Below, in pieces: positions 19,052-29,563 of a stretch of DNA of 64,000 nt. Made by a program: the position numbers and the translations under genes. This DNA is from Enterococcus gallinarum NBRC 100675 (lineage in GTDB: Bacteria; Bacillota; Bacilli; Lactobacillales; Enterococcaceae), in NCBI RefSeq assembly GCF_001544275.1, contig NZ_BCQE01000003.1:1-64000 (forward strand), given 5' to 3'. The notes under the pieces were generated by a model. The model was not told the origin of the DNA, made no database searches, and saw only the letters and a program-made list of their open reading frames with translations. Each line of letters begins with the position of its first letter. Positions within the stretch are counted from its first letter, which is position 1.

Positions 19052-20604
19052 TGTACAAAGTCTTCATTGTTGAAGATGAACACCTGATCCGTGATAACTT
19101 GCGGCATCAGATTATTTCCCTAGCTGAAAAATACCCCATTATTTATAGTAATGAAGCGGCAGATGGCGAGTTGGCACTTGCATCGATTCTTGACATTCGT
19201 CCAGATATCATTTTGACGGACATCAAAATGCCTTTTATGGATGGACTGACCTTTGCCAAAGAGGCCAAAAAATTATTGCCGCGTGTTCGAATTATTTTTA
19301 TTAGCGGCTTCGATGATTTTGATTACGCAAAAACAGCTCTACAATTGCAAGCTGATGACTATTTGTTGAAACCGATCAAAAATGAGGACCTTGAACAGAC
19401 ATTGATTAAAGTCATTGCTGCATTGGACCAACAGTCCCAAGAACAACACTATCTCTCACAAGATGATGAACTCCTGCGAATGGAGGTTAGAAAGAATCTC
19501 TTTCTGAATACTCTTTTCGCAAGTAAAATCACAATTTCAGAAGCTTTCCAGCAAGCGACCGAGCTAAAGCGTTCCTTTTCTGGTAAACAATTTTGTGTCT
19601 TGTTGGCCAAGACACCATACAATCAGAATTTTTCGGATTATACCCGCTTCAGTAAGCAGTTGACTTCTACTTATGGTTCCGATGAAACAGTCTTATTCTC
19701 CAGCATTTCCAGTCGCTTCATCAAATTTCTGCTTTTTGATTTCAACAAAGATGCTGTACTCGAAAAAGCCTACCAAATGGCGCAAGCGCTAACCCATGAC
19801 TCGAGTGAGGAAGTGGCAGTTGCCATCGGACCTGTAGTTGAGCGGTTTTCGGACATTCCAACTTCCTATCACAAAGCCAACGGGATGTTGAAAACTTATG
19901 GCGGCATCCGCAAGGAAAAGATCATTAGCTATGAGGATGATATGAAAGAAGGAGAATTATCTCCTACGAATCCTTTCAAAATCGACCTTGCCGAACGGAT
20001 CTCCCAGACTGAGCCAGAGGCGATCAATGACTTAGTCAATGAGATCATGTCCGCTCAAGGAACTGCAGAAAGAACCCAAATGTATCGTTTTTTTGTTCTG
20101 GTGGAATTGATTGCACTGGTAAAAAAGCGTGAAGGCAAAGAGCAAAAGGACTTGCTAGCTCAAACTGCGGATTTAGACTATTTATCCCAACTGACCAGTG
20201 AGCCACACAACTACCAAGACAAAGTGACTGCACTGCTTACATACTTAGTCAAGCAGCAAATCAATCCGGCAATGGCAAAGTATCAAAGTGTGATCAGTCA
20301 GGCAAAACAGTTTATTGACAAAAATTTTTCTGATCCAAATATTTCGTTGAATGTCGTTGCAGAAAAAGTCAACTTGAGCCCCGCCCATTTCAGTACGATT
20401 TTTTCGCAAGCAACCGATGCCACATTCATTGAATACCTCACAGAACAGCGGCTTTCTTTGGCAAAAAAATTACTGATCACAACAAATTTGCGCCTTTCCG
20501 AGATCGCCTTTGATATTGGCTACAATGATCCCAATTACTTCTCTTTCCTATTCAAGAAAAAAGAACAGATTTCACCCAAAGAGTATCGTCAGATCCACCA
20601 TTGA
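19051..20604 (+). CDS. response regulator, receiver plus AraC-type DNA-binding domain (YesN type)
   Basis: The 517 residues have an N-terminal receiver (1-125; acidic pair ED at 8-10, phospho-Asp57 in LTDIKMPFMDG, Lys in LLKPIKNED). A ~270-residue middle region follows, then a C-terminal AraC/XylS double helix-turn-helix (about 415-517: ISLNVVAEKVNLSPAHFSTI and RLSEIAFDIGYNDPNYFSFL). It is the partner of the kinase it overlaps, and probably activates the divergent sugar transporter operon when substrate is outside the cell. A strong terminator follows. Confidence 0.94.
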   Translation: MYKVFIVEDEHLIRDNLRHQIISLAEKYPIIYSNEAADGELALASILDIRPDIILTDIKMPFMDGLTFAKEAKKLLPRVRIIFISGFDDFDYAKTALQLQADDYLLKPIKNEDLEQTLIKVIAALDQQSQEQHYLSQDDELLRMEVRKNLFLNTLFASKITISEAFQQATELKRSFSGKQFCVLLAKTPYNQNFSDYTRFSKQLTSTYGSDETVLFSSISSRFIKFLLFDFNKDAVLEKAYQMAQALTHDSSEEVAVAIGPVVERFSDIPTSYHKANGMLKTYGGIRKEKIISYEDDMKEGELSPTNPFKIDLAERISQTEPEAINDLVNEIMSAQGTAERTQMYRFFVLVELIALVKKREGKEQKDLLAQTADLDYLSQLTSEPHNYQDKVTALLTYLVKQQINPAMAKYQSVISQAKQFIDKNFSDPNISLNVVAEKVNLSPAHFSTIFSQATDATFIEYLTEQRLSLAKKLLITTNLRLSEIAFDIGYNDPNYFSFLFKKKEQISPKEYRQIHH

Positions 20605-20613
20605 CAGAAGTTC

Positions 20614-20658
20614 AAAAAAACCAGCCCAACCTTATAAATAAGGTTGGGCTGGTTTTTT
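20614..20658. terminator. strong bidirectional terminator
   Basis: AAAAAACCAGCCCAACCTTA and its complement TAAGGTTGGGCTGGTTTTTT form a long perfect stem around an AT-rich loop. It ends the sensor operon and can also stop leftward topB transcription. Confidence 0.95.
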
Positions 20659-20734
20659 AGACTAGCAAATAATGCAAGAAGCAAAATCGTTGAACGAACA
20701 AAACCAATACTGGCGTCTTGCCTTCAGCCGTTCG

Positions 20735-22807
20735 TCATTCTTTTCCCTCCATCGCCGCTTTTAATGCTGCAGCCAATGGACTTTCTTGCGGTTCTTCCTG
20801 ATTGATCTTTTGCATCAACCGGCGTTCTTCCTGTTTGGTCAATTTTTTATTACGCTCTTTCTTATCCGCCATTTTCTCGGTGATCCCATCGAACTTGCAA
20901 CGGAAGAAAGCACCATTCTTTCCTTCAATGATCTCCATCTTTCGATGACATTGTGGACAGCGATGGTTAGACACTTTAGGATCTTTACGGCGACGATACT
21001 TACAGGTTTGACTTGAACAAACATAGATCTTGCCATCTCGGGTACTTTTTTCCCTTAATGGTTCCCCGCATTCAGGACATCGTTTTTGCGTTAAGGAAAA
21101 GTCTTGGTATTTACTTTCGCTTTGCTTGATTTCTTTGACCAATTGCTTGGTATCTTTTTCAATTTGAGCCAGGAATTTTTGTTCCGAGTATTTTCCTTTA
21201 GCGATCAGTTCTAATTCCTTTTCCCATTTCTCCGTCAATTCTGGAGTGACTAAAGATGGGTTGACTAGCACCAACAGCTGCTTGCCTTTTGGCGAAACTT
21301 GTAAACCGCTAGGTGTTCGCTCCATCAACTCTGACTTGATCAACTTCTCAATGATCTCAGCTCTCGTCGCAGGCGTTCCTAAGCTATGTTTTTCCATTTT
21401 GCCTAAGAGCGTACCTTCATTCAATGGTTTCGGCGGCGTCGTTAGTTCCTTTTGGATACTGAATGCTGGTTTGACACTCATTTGTTCCTGCCAAGAAACA
21501 GTGGTTGCTTCTTCTTTTGACTTTTTCCAGCCTGCCTCGATCACAGTGTTGTGGGTAAAGACAAACACTTCATTACCAAATTTGACTGTAACTTTTTGCT
21601 GCTGCTTCTTATGCGGTTTGGCAAAAAGCATCAAAAAACGTTCAACGATCATTTGATAGATTCGCTGTTCGTCATTACTCAATTTTTCATAACGTGCCCG
21701 TTGCTCTGTAGGCAACAAGGCATGGTGATCCGTAACTTTCTTATCATTGAACACAGCTTGCTGCTGAACTTGACCGCCATTTTTCAAATAGCTTTTGACT
21801 TCAGGAGCAAAATCGGCCACTGCTTGCAACCGTTCTTTCATCGTTGCTTTCATGTCACTGGTTAAGTATTTTGAATCAGTCCGCGGATACGTGACGATTT
21901 TATGGGTTTCATACAAACTTTGGACCAATGACAACGTTTTTTTGGCAGAAAAGTCATAGCGTTGATTGGCTTCTCGCTGAATCTCCGTCAAATCATAGGG
22001 TAAAGGAGCCGCTTCGGTTTTGATCTTCTCTTCAATAGACGCAACACGGCCATTTTGCTGACTCATCTTTTGAACCAGTGCTTCGGCTTCGCTACGGTCT
22101 TTCAATTGATAAGGATTGCTTTGTTGCCGCTTTGCTTTACTGTCGCCCACTTCTAAGTTGATGACATAATAGGTTTGGGGGCGGAAGCCTTCAATCTGTT
22201 TCTCTTGTGCGCGAACCAAAGCAAGCGTTGGTGTTTGAACTCGGCCAGCGCTTAAATTATCCTGATATTTCACTGTTAAGGCACGGGTCACATTCAAGCC
22301 GACTAGCCAGTCTGCTTTTGCCCGAGCAATGGCAGAATGATACAAGTTATCATACTGCTTCGCCGGCTGCAACTTTGAGAACCCTTCTTTGATAGCCTTA
22401 GGGGTCTGAGAGGAAATCCATAGCCGCTTGACAGGTTTGTCACAGCGGACCCACTCTAAGATCCATCGGGCCACCAACTCGCCTTCTCGTCCTGCATCGG
22501 TAGCGATCACGACTTCCGACACATCTTTGCGATGTGCCAGTTGTTTGATTGCTTTCAACTGATGCCCCGTCTTAGGCAATGGTTTGATCCCGATCGTTTT
22601 GGGAACCATCGGTAATGTTTCCATCTGCCACGAGGCCCATTCTTTGTTTAAATCTTCGGGCATTTTTAGACCTAATAAATGACCAAGGGCCCAAGTAACG
22701 ATTACCTTGGGTCCTTCGTAATAATTTTTATTTTTTTGATTACAACCCAATACTTTGCTGAGGTCTTTGGCAACGCTTGGCTTTTCCGCTAGAATTAGTT
22801 GTTTCAT
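20735..22807 (-). CDS. topB: DNA topoisomerase III
   Basis: Type IA topoisomerase that nicks and reseals single strands to decatenate DNA. The 690 residues from ATG 22807 begin with the Toprim motif MKQLILAEKPSVAKDLSKVL. The active-site Tyr lies in VTYPRTDSKYL, with SAGRVQTPTLALV nearby. The C-terminus carries Cys-rich zinc-ribbon segments (CPECGEPL, then CSSQTC; CPQCHRKM, then C). A longer frame to 22921 would extend 38 residues into the upstream gene and is unlikely, since AGGAAAG precedes the chosen ATG. The first 68 bases still overlap the 3' end of the DUF1033 gene. Confidence 0.95.
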   Translation of the reverse strand: MKQLILAEKPSVAKDLSKVLGCNQKNKNYYEGPKVIVTWALGHLLGLKMPEDLNKEWASWQMETLPMVPKTIGIKPLPKTGHQLKAIKQLAHRKDVSEVVIATDAGREGELVARWILEWVRCDKPVKRLWISSQTPKAIKEGFSKLQPAKQYDNLYHSAIARAKADWLVGLNVTRALTVKYQDNLSAGRVQTPTLALVRAQEKQIEGFRPQTYYVINLEVGDSKAKRQQSNPYQLKDRSEAEALVQKMSQQNGRVASIEEKIKTEAAPLPYDLTEIQREANQRYDFSAKKTLSLVQSLYETHKIVTYPRTDSKYLTSDMKATMKERLQAVADFAPEVKSYLKNGGQVQQQAVFNDKKVTDHHALLPTEQRARYEKLSNDEQRIYQMIVERFLMLFAKPHKKQQQKVTVKFGNEVFVFTHNTVIEAGWKKSKEEATTVSWQEQMSVKPAFSIQKELTTPPKPLNEGTLLGKMEKHSLGTPATRAEIIEKLIKSELMERTPSGLQVSPKGKQLLVLVNPSLVTPELTEKWEKELELIAKGKYSEQKFLAQIEKDTKQLVKEIKQSESKYQDFSLTQKRCPECGEPLREKSTRDGKIYVCSSQTCKYRRRKDPKVSNHRCPQCHRKMEIIEGKNGAFFRCKFDGITEKMADKKERNKKLTKQEERRLMQKINQEEPQESPLAAALKAAMEGKE

Positions 22808-23117
22808 AAAAATCTTTCCTGCTTTCATCGACGACTTGTTGGTATTCTTTAAGTAGTGCCAACCCAATATATTGTTGGAGATAATCGTCGCATTCTTCAC
22901 ACCAGCGTTCTTCGTCTTCATTCCAAAAAGCCGTCATAAAGTTGGTTTTTGCATTTATGTACGAATACTCTTTCCGAATCTCGTGCCATTTTTCTTCGTA
23001 AAATGACTGTGCTTCCGCAAAAGATGCAAATGTGAACGCCTCTTGAATATCTGCCTGCCATCCTTCAAAAAACCACCATGGCTCGTTATCACCATACATG
23101 ACTATTACTTGATACAT
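22740..23117 (-). CDS. DUF1033 family protein
   Basis: A 125-residue acidic cytoplasmic protein rich in Trp and aromatic residues (EPWWFFEGW, SFYEEKWHEIRKEYSY, FWNEDEERWCEECDDYLQQY), which is the DUF1033 pattern. No function is known for the family. The start has GGAGCGATGGG upstream. Its 3' end overlaps topB by 68 bases in another frame, so the two are probably co-transcribed. Confidence 0.8.
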   Translation of the reverse strand: MYQVIVMYGDNEPWWFFEGWQADIQEAFTFASFAEAQSFYEEKWHEIRKEYSYINAKTNFMTAFWNEDEERWCEECDDYLQQYIGLALLKEYQQVVDESRKDFYETTNSSGKAKRCQRPQQSIGL

Positions 23118-23426
23118 CCCATCGCTCCTCTCAAGATTCCTTTCCCATATTAGTCACTTTTACCAAAAGTTGCAAGGAATAAGTCTCAACAATTAAGCAC
23201 CCTTTAAAAAATTCAAAAAATCATCGTTTTTTTATGTTTTTATACTGTCTCTTAAGATGACATCAAAATGATGTTACCCTTAGTCTAGCATAGAACACAG
23301 GGAATGTGAATATAACAAGAAAAGATAACAACTCTACATAGGTGAAATTATTTTACTTGGAAAATTTTTTTTATGGCAAGAACAATTATGTTACACTAAA
23401 CAAAAAATCTGTTAGGAGTTGGCGCG
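23118..23426. other. divergent intergenic region
   Basis: 309 bases between the leftward DUF1033/topB genes and the rightward AAA ATPase gene. It is AT-rich and has no coding frame. It contains a perfect small dyad ACATCA-AAA-TGATGT (23260-23274) and a TGTTACACT extended -10-like sequence near 23390 for the rightward gene. Nothing else was recognised. Confidence 0.5.
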
Positions 23427-24305
23427 TTGATGTACCTTAATCAAATTACTTTTCCTGATCATGAATCCGAAGGGTCATTTTTTGCGGGGATTATGCGAAC
23501 TGTCTATGATTCCTATTACCCCTATCAAGTCTTGTCAAAGAACGCCTTTTCTCAAATCGATTTTGAACCAATCACTATCCTTTACGGAGGCAACGGTTCA
23601 GGAAAAACCACCGCACTGAACGTCCTTGCTGAGAAGATCGGCGCGCAACGGTCCGCCGCTTATAATCGTTCCAACTTCTTTGAAGATTACCTTGATCAAT
23701 GCCATTGCATAGTTACCAACGAACCTAAAATCAAGCAAATTTTGACCAGCGATGACGTATTCGACTATATGCTCGACATTCGCAATTTGAATCAAGGCAT
23801 TGATCGCCGCCGAGAAGAAGTCTTCGACGAATATTTTGAAGCCAAATATGCAAATTTTCGTTTTAAAGGCTTTGAAGACTATGAGAGATTAAAAAAAATC
23901 AACCTCGCACGTTCCAATACACAATCGAAATTCACACGTAAAAATCTGATGGATAATGTCCGTGAATTCTCAAACGGAGAAAACGCGGCAAGCTTTTTCC
24001 AAGAAAAAATCGTGCCTAATGGACTGTATCTTTTAGACGAACCAGAAAATTCACTGTCGGCCCAACGACAAATTGAGTTAGTCGCATTTATCGAAGACAT
24101 GACCCGCTACGAACATTGTCAATTTGTCATCGCTACCCACAGCCCTTTTGTCCTCTCCATCAAAGAAGCAAAGATCTACGATTTGGATCAAAAGCCGGTG
24201 GATGTGCGTCGCTGGACACAGTTGGAAAATGTTCAGACCTACTACCGCTTTTTCCAAATGCATCAAGAAGCTTTTGAAGATGAAAAAAGACGTACCGATC
24301 AATAA
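23427..24305 (+). CDS. AAA-type ATPase, SMC/OLD-like nucleotide-binding protein
   Basis: The 292 residues have Walker A ILYGGNGSGKTTALNVL (about 51-67), a signature-like FSNGENAASFF, Walker B GLYLLDEPENSLSAQ and a switch His in FVIATHSPFVLS. This is the compact AAA_21/AAA_23 class related to SMC and ABC domains, without a transmembrane partner. The target is unknown. TTG (23427) or the next codon ATG (23430) can start; GGAG lies 8 or 11 nt upstream. It stands alone, with divergent and convergent neighbours. Confidence 0.85.
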   Translation: MMYLNQITFPDHESEGSFFAGIMRTVYDSYYPYQVLSKNAFSQIDFEPITILYGGNGSGKTTALNVLAEKIGAQRSAAYNRSNFFEDYLDQCHCIVTNEPKIKQILTSDDVFDYMLDIRNLNQGIDRRREEVFDEYFEAKYANFRFKGFEDYERLKKINLARSNTQSKFTRKNLMDNVREFSNGENAASFFQEKIVPNGLYLLDEPENSLSAQRQIELVAFIEDMTRYEHCQFVIATHSPFVLSIKEAKIYDLDQKPVDVRRWTQLENVQTYYRFFQMHQEAFEDEKRRTDQ

Positions 24306-24325
24306 GAATCTCCTAGAATCAAACA

Positions 24326-24390
24326 GAAAACGATCCGAAAGATCATGCCTGCAAATCCACACAGGCATCACTGATCATTCGGATCGTTTC
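24326..24390. terminator. large bidirectional hairpin between AAA ATPase and mnmA
   Basis: GAAAACGATCCGAA pairs with TTCGGATCGTTTC at the outside. Inside are GATC/GATC and ATGCCTG/CAGGCAT helices. It separates two converging genes. Confidence 0.85.
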
Positions 24391-24420
24391 AATTATCACT
24401 GCTGCAATCGTTCGAATCGT

Positions 24421-25883
<1,463 letters not shown>

Positions 25884-26606
25884 ATGAACAATCACGCAAC
25901 GACTGACCGCAGAAATAGAAAAAAGCCAAAAAATTCCGTCAAAAAAAGTATTCTTGTCTTACTGATCATTGTCGCCGGTTCTTTCCTTTTACGACAATTA
26001 GTCTTTGAAAGAGTAAAGCATTCCGACTCACAAGATATCGTATTATTGCCAAAGAAATTCTCAGAGCAAGCCAATCAAGTGCTGCAAGAAGTGCTGCCGA
26101 AGTCCCAACAAGTCCCTTTGATTTTGCAAAGAGACGAACGTTGGGGGATGAAACGTTACGGCTCTGGGGAACAGCAAAATACCTTTGCCGATAATGGTTG
26201 TGCCATCGCATCTTTAGCAATGATTGATTCTTTTTGGCGAAATCAGGCATCAGAACCAGACAATATTCTCAACTGGGCAGGCAACCAATTTTATCTTGCT
26301 GATCAAGGAACTAGCTGGCAAATCTTTCCTCAGTTTGCCGAACATTTTGGCTATCAATTCTTAGATCTGGGAAATTCTTTCGAGGAAGCTTACAAGATGA
26401 TCCAGCAAGGCTTTCCCGTCATTGTCTCCGTACAGCCGGGAACATTTACTACCACAGGCCATTTGATGGTATTGGCTTTGAATAGAGAAGGGGGGATTCA
26501 AGTGCTTGATCCAAATGATTCACCAGATAAAAACCACTACAAAAAAACTTTCTCTAATGAACTGCTTGCTGCTGAAGGATTGAATTATTGGTGCTTTTGG
26601 CTTTGA
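25884..26606 (+). CDS. membrane-anchored C39-family cysteine peptidase-like protein
   Basis: The 240 residues have a basic N-terminus (RRNRKKPKNSVKK), one membrane segment (about 22-38), then an extracellular papain-like C39_2 domain. Catalytic residues are Cys106 (DNGCAIASLAM), His193 (TTGHLMVLAL) and Asp209 (VLDPND), with oxyanion-type Gln84 in LQRDERWG. Such proteins cleave peptides or act on peptidoglycan precursors at the surface; the substrate is not known. It is monocistronic, with GGGGTAA before the ATG and a terminator after the stop. Confidence 0.85.
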   Translation: MNNHATTDRRNRKKPKNSVKKSILVLLIIVAGSFLLRQLVFERVKHSDSQDIVLLPKKFSEQANQVLQEVLPKSQQVPLILQRDERWGMKRYGSGEQQNTFADNGCAIASLAMIDSFWRNQASEPDNILNWAGNQFYLADQGTSWQIFPQFAEHFGYQFLDLGNSFEEAYKMIQQGFPVIVSVQPGTFTTTGHLMVLALNREGGIQVLDPNDSPDKNHYKKTFSNELLAAEGLNYWCFWL

Positions 26607-26652
26607 TTTTCAAAAGCAACTTACAGACTTGCACTATTGACTGAGAACCATC

Positions 26653-26690
26653 CAAAAAAAACAGACTAGCCGATTAGCTAGCCTGTTTTT
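26653..26690. terminator. bidirectional terminator
   Basis: AAAAAACAG-CTAGC pairs with GCTAG-CTGTTTTT, lying between the rightward peptidase gene and the leftward Gls24-like operon. Confidence 0.88.
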
Positions 26691-26703
26691 ATATTTGCCG
26701 TAA

Positions 26704-27228
26704 TTATTGAACTCGTGGTTCGTTGTTTTCTTGGATACGGCTGGCAGTTTTGTTGAATGCGCCTTTGGCTTTACGTGTTTGTTTTGAAGCAAATTCTCCA
26801 GTTGTTTCTGCAGCACTGCTAACTTTGTCTTGAACAGTTTCTGAATCTTTTTCGAATTGTTCACGAGTTTTAACATCTGCTACATTAACGTTCACTTCGA
26901 TAACTTCCAAGTTTGTCATTTTGTTGACTTGTGTTGAAACGACTTCTTTGATTTGGTCGTAAATGGCAGTCATGTCGCTACCGTATTCTGCTACGATATC
27001 TAAATCTACGGCTACTTGTTTTTTACCAACTTCAACGTTGATACCGGAAGTAACATCATCCGTATTCACTAATTTTCCTGCGATATTTGAGAAGAACCCA
27101 CCATCAACCGTTAATAGTCCATCTACGGATTCTAGCGCAATCCCGACAATCTTTTGAATTACTTTATCTTCGTAAGTCAATTCTCCTTTAACACCTGCAG
27201 TAGTTGTTGGTTTTACTTGATTTTCCAT
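26704..27228 (-). CDS. Asp23/Gls24 family envelope-stress protein
   Basis: A 174-residue acidic cytoplasmic protein. The Asp23 domain covers about 10-125 (GELTYEDKVIQKIVGIALESV, VNVEVGKK-type strands), and the C-terminal tail is charged and low in complexity. Gls24/Asp23 proteins are abundant stress proteins held at the membrane by AmaP. The amaP and DUF2273 genes precede it on the same strand. It is related to E. faecalis Gls24. Ribosome site GGAGGAATG lies just upstream. Confidence 0.93.
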   Translation of the reverse strand: MENQVKPTTTAGVKGELTYEDKVIQKIVGIALESVDGLLTVDGGFFSNIAGKLVNTDDVTSGINVEVGKKQVAVDLDIVAEYGSDMTAIYDQIKEVVSTQVNKMTNLEVIEVNVNVADVKTREQFEKDSETVQDKVSSAAETTGEFASKQTRKAKGAFNKTASRIQENNEPRVQ

Positions 27229-27282
27229 TGTACATTCCTCCTATATCTTCATAAAAATTATAATAATAAATGTTACCGATCA

Positions 27283-27480
27283 CTAACGCCGCGGCTTTTG
27301 AAATTGATCAAAGAAACCGATCTCTTTGAGGTAGAAGCCAAGGTAACCTCCTAGTGCTGTAAAAATCAGTAGTAGCAATGTTTTCAAAAAGCCGACTGTC
27401 AGAAAGAGAATTGCTAGTATCAGTCCTAATGCAGCAAAGATAACCGGGATCTTATTTTGTTCGAACCATTTGTTCATCAT
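27283..27480 (-). CDS. DUF2273 small membrane protein
   Basis: 65 residues with two membrane helices (IPVIFAALGLILAILFLTVG and TLLLLIFTALGGYLGFYL) and a basic tail, the DUF2273 pattern always found beside Asp23/AmaP genes. Two adjacent ATGs (27480, 27477) can start; AGGAGGAGAA lies immediately upstream. It probably helps to anchor or assemble the Asp23/AmaP complex. Confidence 0.88.
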   Translation of the reverse strand: MMNKWFEQNKIPVIFAALGLILAILFLTVGFLKTLLLLIFTALGGYLGFYLKEIGFFDQFQKPRR

Positions 27481-27488
27481 TTCTCCTC

Positions 27489-28052
27489 CTAAACGACACG
27501 GGGTTGTGTGTGATGTTCTCTTGTTTCTTCAGCGTCTTTCAAGACAACTTCTGTTTGTATATCATGAGTGACACCGAATAGCGTTTGAAGCTTACTGCTG
27601 ATCTCACCAACCAATGCTTCTTGTTGTTGCGGGATGGCTGCGGTCTGTTTCATTTCTCCATCGATCATGACTCGGACTTTATTCTTGATAATCTTGACCT
27701 TCACTGATGGCGAATGGATAAAATCAGCTTGTTGGACATTCTTTAAAACAAAATGTTCCAAGGCTTTCTTTTGAATCACCAATTCCCCGGATTTTTGCTG
27801 GATAACCAAACGATCCGAACGCTTTGGAAAGAACAAGACAACGAAAATACCAATGATCGTCAGCAGTGCAAAGCCGACACATGTCCAAAACAAAAACATG
27901 CTCATGGAAGCTCCGACCCACGGATACTCACGCAGTGGAATCAAGTAGAATGGTAAATCTACCGCTTGCTGATTCTCGATCATGCCAAAGAAAAAGACGA
28001 GCAACAATAACAGTAACCCAATGATCATGATCACTTTAGAAATCTTACGCAT
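27489..28052 (-). CDS. amaP: alkaline-shock membrane anchor protein AmaP
   Basis: 187 residues from ATG 28052, with AAAGGAGG 6 nt upstream; an in-frame TTG two codons earlier is too close to that site. Two membrane hairpin helices (about 6-25 and 48-74) are followed by a cytoplasmic region of about 110 residues (ALEHFVLKNVQQ, VKVKIIKNKVRVMIDGEM). It anchors Asp23-family proteins at the membrane. First gene of the amaP-DUF2273-gls24 operon, with 8-55 bp between genes. Confidence 0.92.
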   Translation of the reverse strand: MRKISKVIMIIGLLLLLLVFFFGMIENQQAVDLPFYLIPLREYPWVGASMSMFLFWTCVGFALLTIIGIFVVLFFPKRSDRLVIQQKSGELVIQKKALEHFVLKNVQQADFIHSPSVKVKIIKNKVRVMIDGEMKQTAAIPQQQEALVGEISSKLQTLFGVTHDIQTEVVLKDAEETREHHTQPRVV

Positions 28053-28256
28053 AGGCAACCTCCTTTACTACTTTCTATTTAAAGCATACACATTTCTTAA
28101 ATATCCTTCAAATGATAAACCTTGAAACCGATTATTTTTTCATTCTATGACCAATGATCAGCTTACTAGAAGCAGAAATTTTGTCTTGCTATTATAACTA
28201 TTGTTAAAAAGATATATGACTATAATTCTTTAACCGACTGTTTTCCTTGTTATTTC

Positions 28257-28862
28257 TCAATGAAACGTTTGGTGTATTTCTGCTTGTTTGGCTTGAAAGA
28301 TCCTTTCTAATTGGTTTTCGGAAATTGGTCGTCCAAACGGCCAAGGTTGAGGAAGGAATGCTAATTCCGGCGCATCGACACCGACATTGATATTCTCAGC
28401 GATAGGCAAACTATGATGATGGATATGCCCATGAAGGTTACGGCTATTCTTTGTCATTCCCAATAGCATCGGATAATGACTCAAATAATACTGGTGATGA
28501 TCAAATTTTAACAACAGACCGACATCCGCAAAAGAAAACTTCGGCTCTCCGGAAATTCCGGGATCGTGCTTTGCTAGATAACGAAAGAGTGCGCGCGTAT
28601 CATGGTTGCCTTTGATAAAAGCGATCTTTCCTTGCAGCCGTACTAATAGCGCTAAAAGCTCTGCAAACCCCGCTTCATGTTCGGGATGGAGTGCAATATC
28701 TCCTAGATGGTAGACCGTATCTTGTGCTTGAACCACCTGATTCCAATTAGCGACCATGACTTCATGCATCTCTGAGACAGACGCAAACGGACGTGGGGCA
28801 AAATCATTCGAACCTAATAATTTTTCATGAAAATAATGAGTATCTGATGTAAAATAGCGCAT
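28257..28862 (-). CDS. calcineurin-like metallophosphoesterase
   Basis: 201 residues with the full metal-binding set: DTHYFH (7-12), GDIAL, GNHD, HYP and GHIHHH. This is the compact YfcE/ApaH-like group of phosphoesterases, often annotated as hydrolases; the natural substrate is unknown. No signal peptide, so it is cytoplasmic. It stands alone between two intergenic gaps of 198 and 359 bases. Confidence 0.88.
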   Translation of the reverse strand: MRYFTSDTHYFHEKLLGSNDFAPRPFASVSEMHEVMVANWNQVVQAQDTVYHLGDIALHPEHEAGFAELLALLVRLQGKIAFIKGNHDTRALFRYLAKHDPGISGEPKFSFADVGLLLKFDHHQYYLSHYPMLLGMTKNSRNLHGHIHHHSLPIAENINVGVDAPELAFLPQPWPFGRPISENQLERIFQAKQAEIHQTFH

Positions 28863-29049
28863 CTTCTCTTCCTTTCTCAGGGTAAATGTTTTACATATCT
28901 GTCAGTATACGCTTAGCCTAAAAAGAAAACAGCAAACAAAAGCCATGATTGAAGTCACGATCTTTCCTTCAACTGTAACAAAAAAACAACCGAACGATTT
29001 CATTTCTGCCAAAGAGCAAGGGACAAGTCACAACAACATCCACATTGAT

Positions 29050-29126
29050 AGTGTGGAACCGCTAGCGTAGTGGATTAGCGCTAGCCTCCACACTCGCTAC
29101 TGTGGACGATCCAACATTGTCCACGG
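29050..29126. repeat. dense cluster of nested inverted repeats in a 359-base gap
   Basis: AGTGTGGA (29050-29057) pairs with TCCACACT (29087-29094), enclosing GCTAGCG (29061-29067) and CGCTAGC (29079-29085). A following TGTGGAC pairs with GTCCAC (about 29103-29126), and TCCACA just before 29050 can also pair with TGTGGA. There is no U-run on either strand, and the segment is richer in GC than its surroundings. The rest of the gap (28863-29221) shows no gene. Confidence 0.6.
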
Positions 29127-29221
29127 AATAATTTGTTCATGATTGTCTTCCAGATACACTTTTGAAACGAAAATCTTTTGGTTGCTTTTCCTAAATAACG
29201 GATCATTTTGTTCGCGATGGT

Positions 29222-29563
29222 TTACGCTTTGATGAATAATCCGCGACTAATAAACCCATCCATCAAGAAATAAAATTTTTCTTGCAGCATTTTGTGTTGC
29301 GGGTCTTTAAAGATGTTGACTGCTTTCAATCCATTGGCTGTCGTAATCGACATCTTAAACGTTTTGATGTCCTTTGCGACGGTGATTTTTAATTTAAAGC
29401 CTTCTTTACTTTGCGGAGTTGCTTCCAACCCGCGGATCAGTTGGAAATTGCCACTGTTTGTTTCAGTAAATCCATTGTCCCGCAGTGTATACTTTTTTGC
29501 TTCTGGTGCTAATTGGTAGCGGGTCTCTGCACCTAAGACAGTTGTTGTTGTTTCAAATGCCAT
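29222..29563 (-). CDS. DUF1831 family protein
   Basis: A 113-residue soluble protein (AFETTTTVLGAETRYQLAPE, IKTFKMSITTANGLKAVNIF) fitting DUF1831. This family recurs next to cysteine desulfurase genes in Lactobacillales. Here too it lies 219 bp downstream of one on the same strand. A role in sulfur transfer is inferred from that context; no catalytic motif is visible. Confidence 0.8.
   Translation of the reverse strand: MAFETTTTVLGAETRYQLAPEAKKYTLRDNGFTETNSGNFQLIRGLEATPQSKEGFKLKITVAKDIKTFKMSITTANGLKAVNIFKDPQHKMLQEKFYFLMDGFISRGLFIKA

Noticed and set aside
24001-24305. AAA ATPase as part of an anti-phage system
   Set aside because: No nuclease, reverse transcriptase, toxin or membrane effector is adjacent; the neighbours are tRNA modification and topoisomerase genes.
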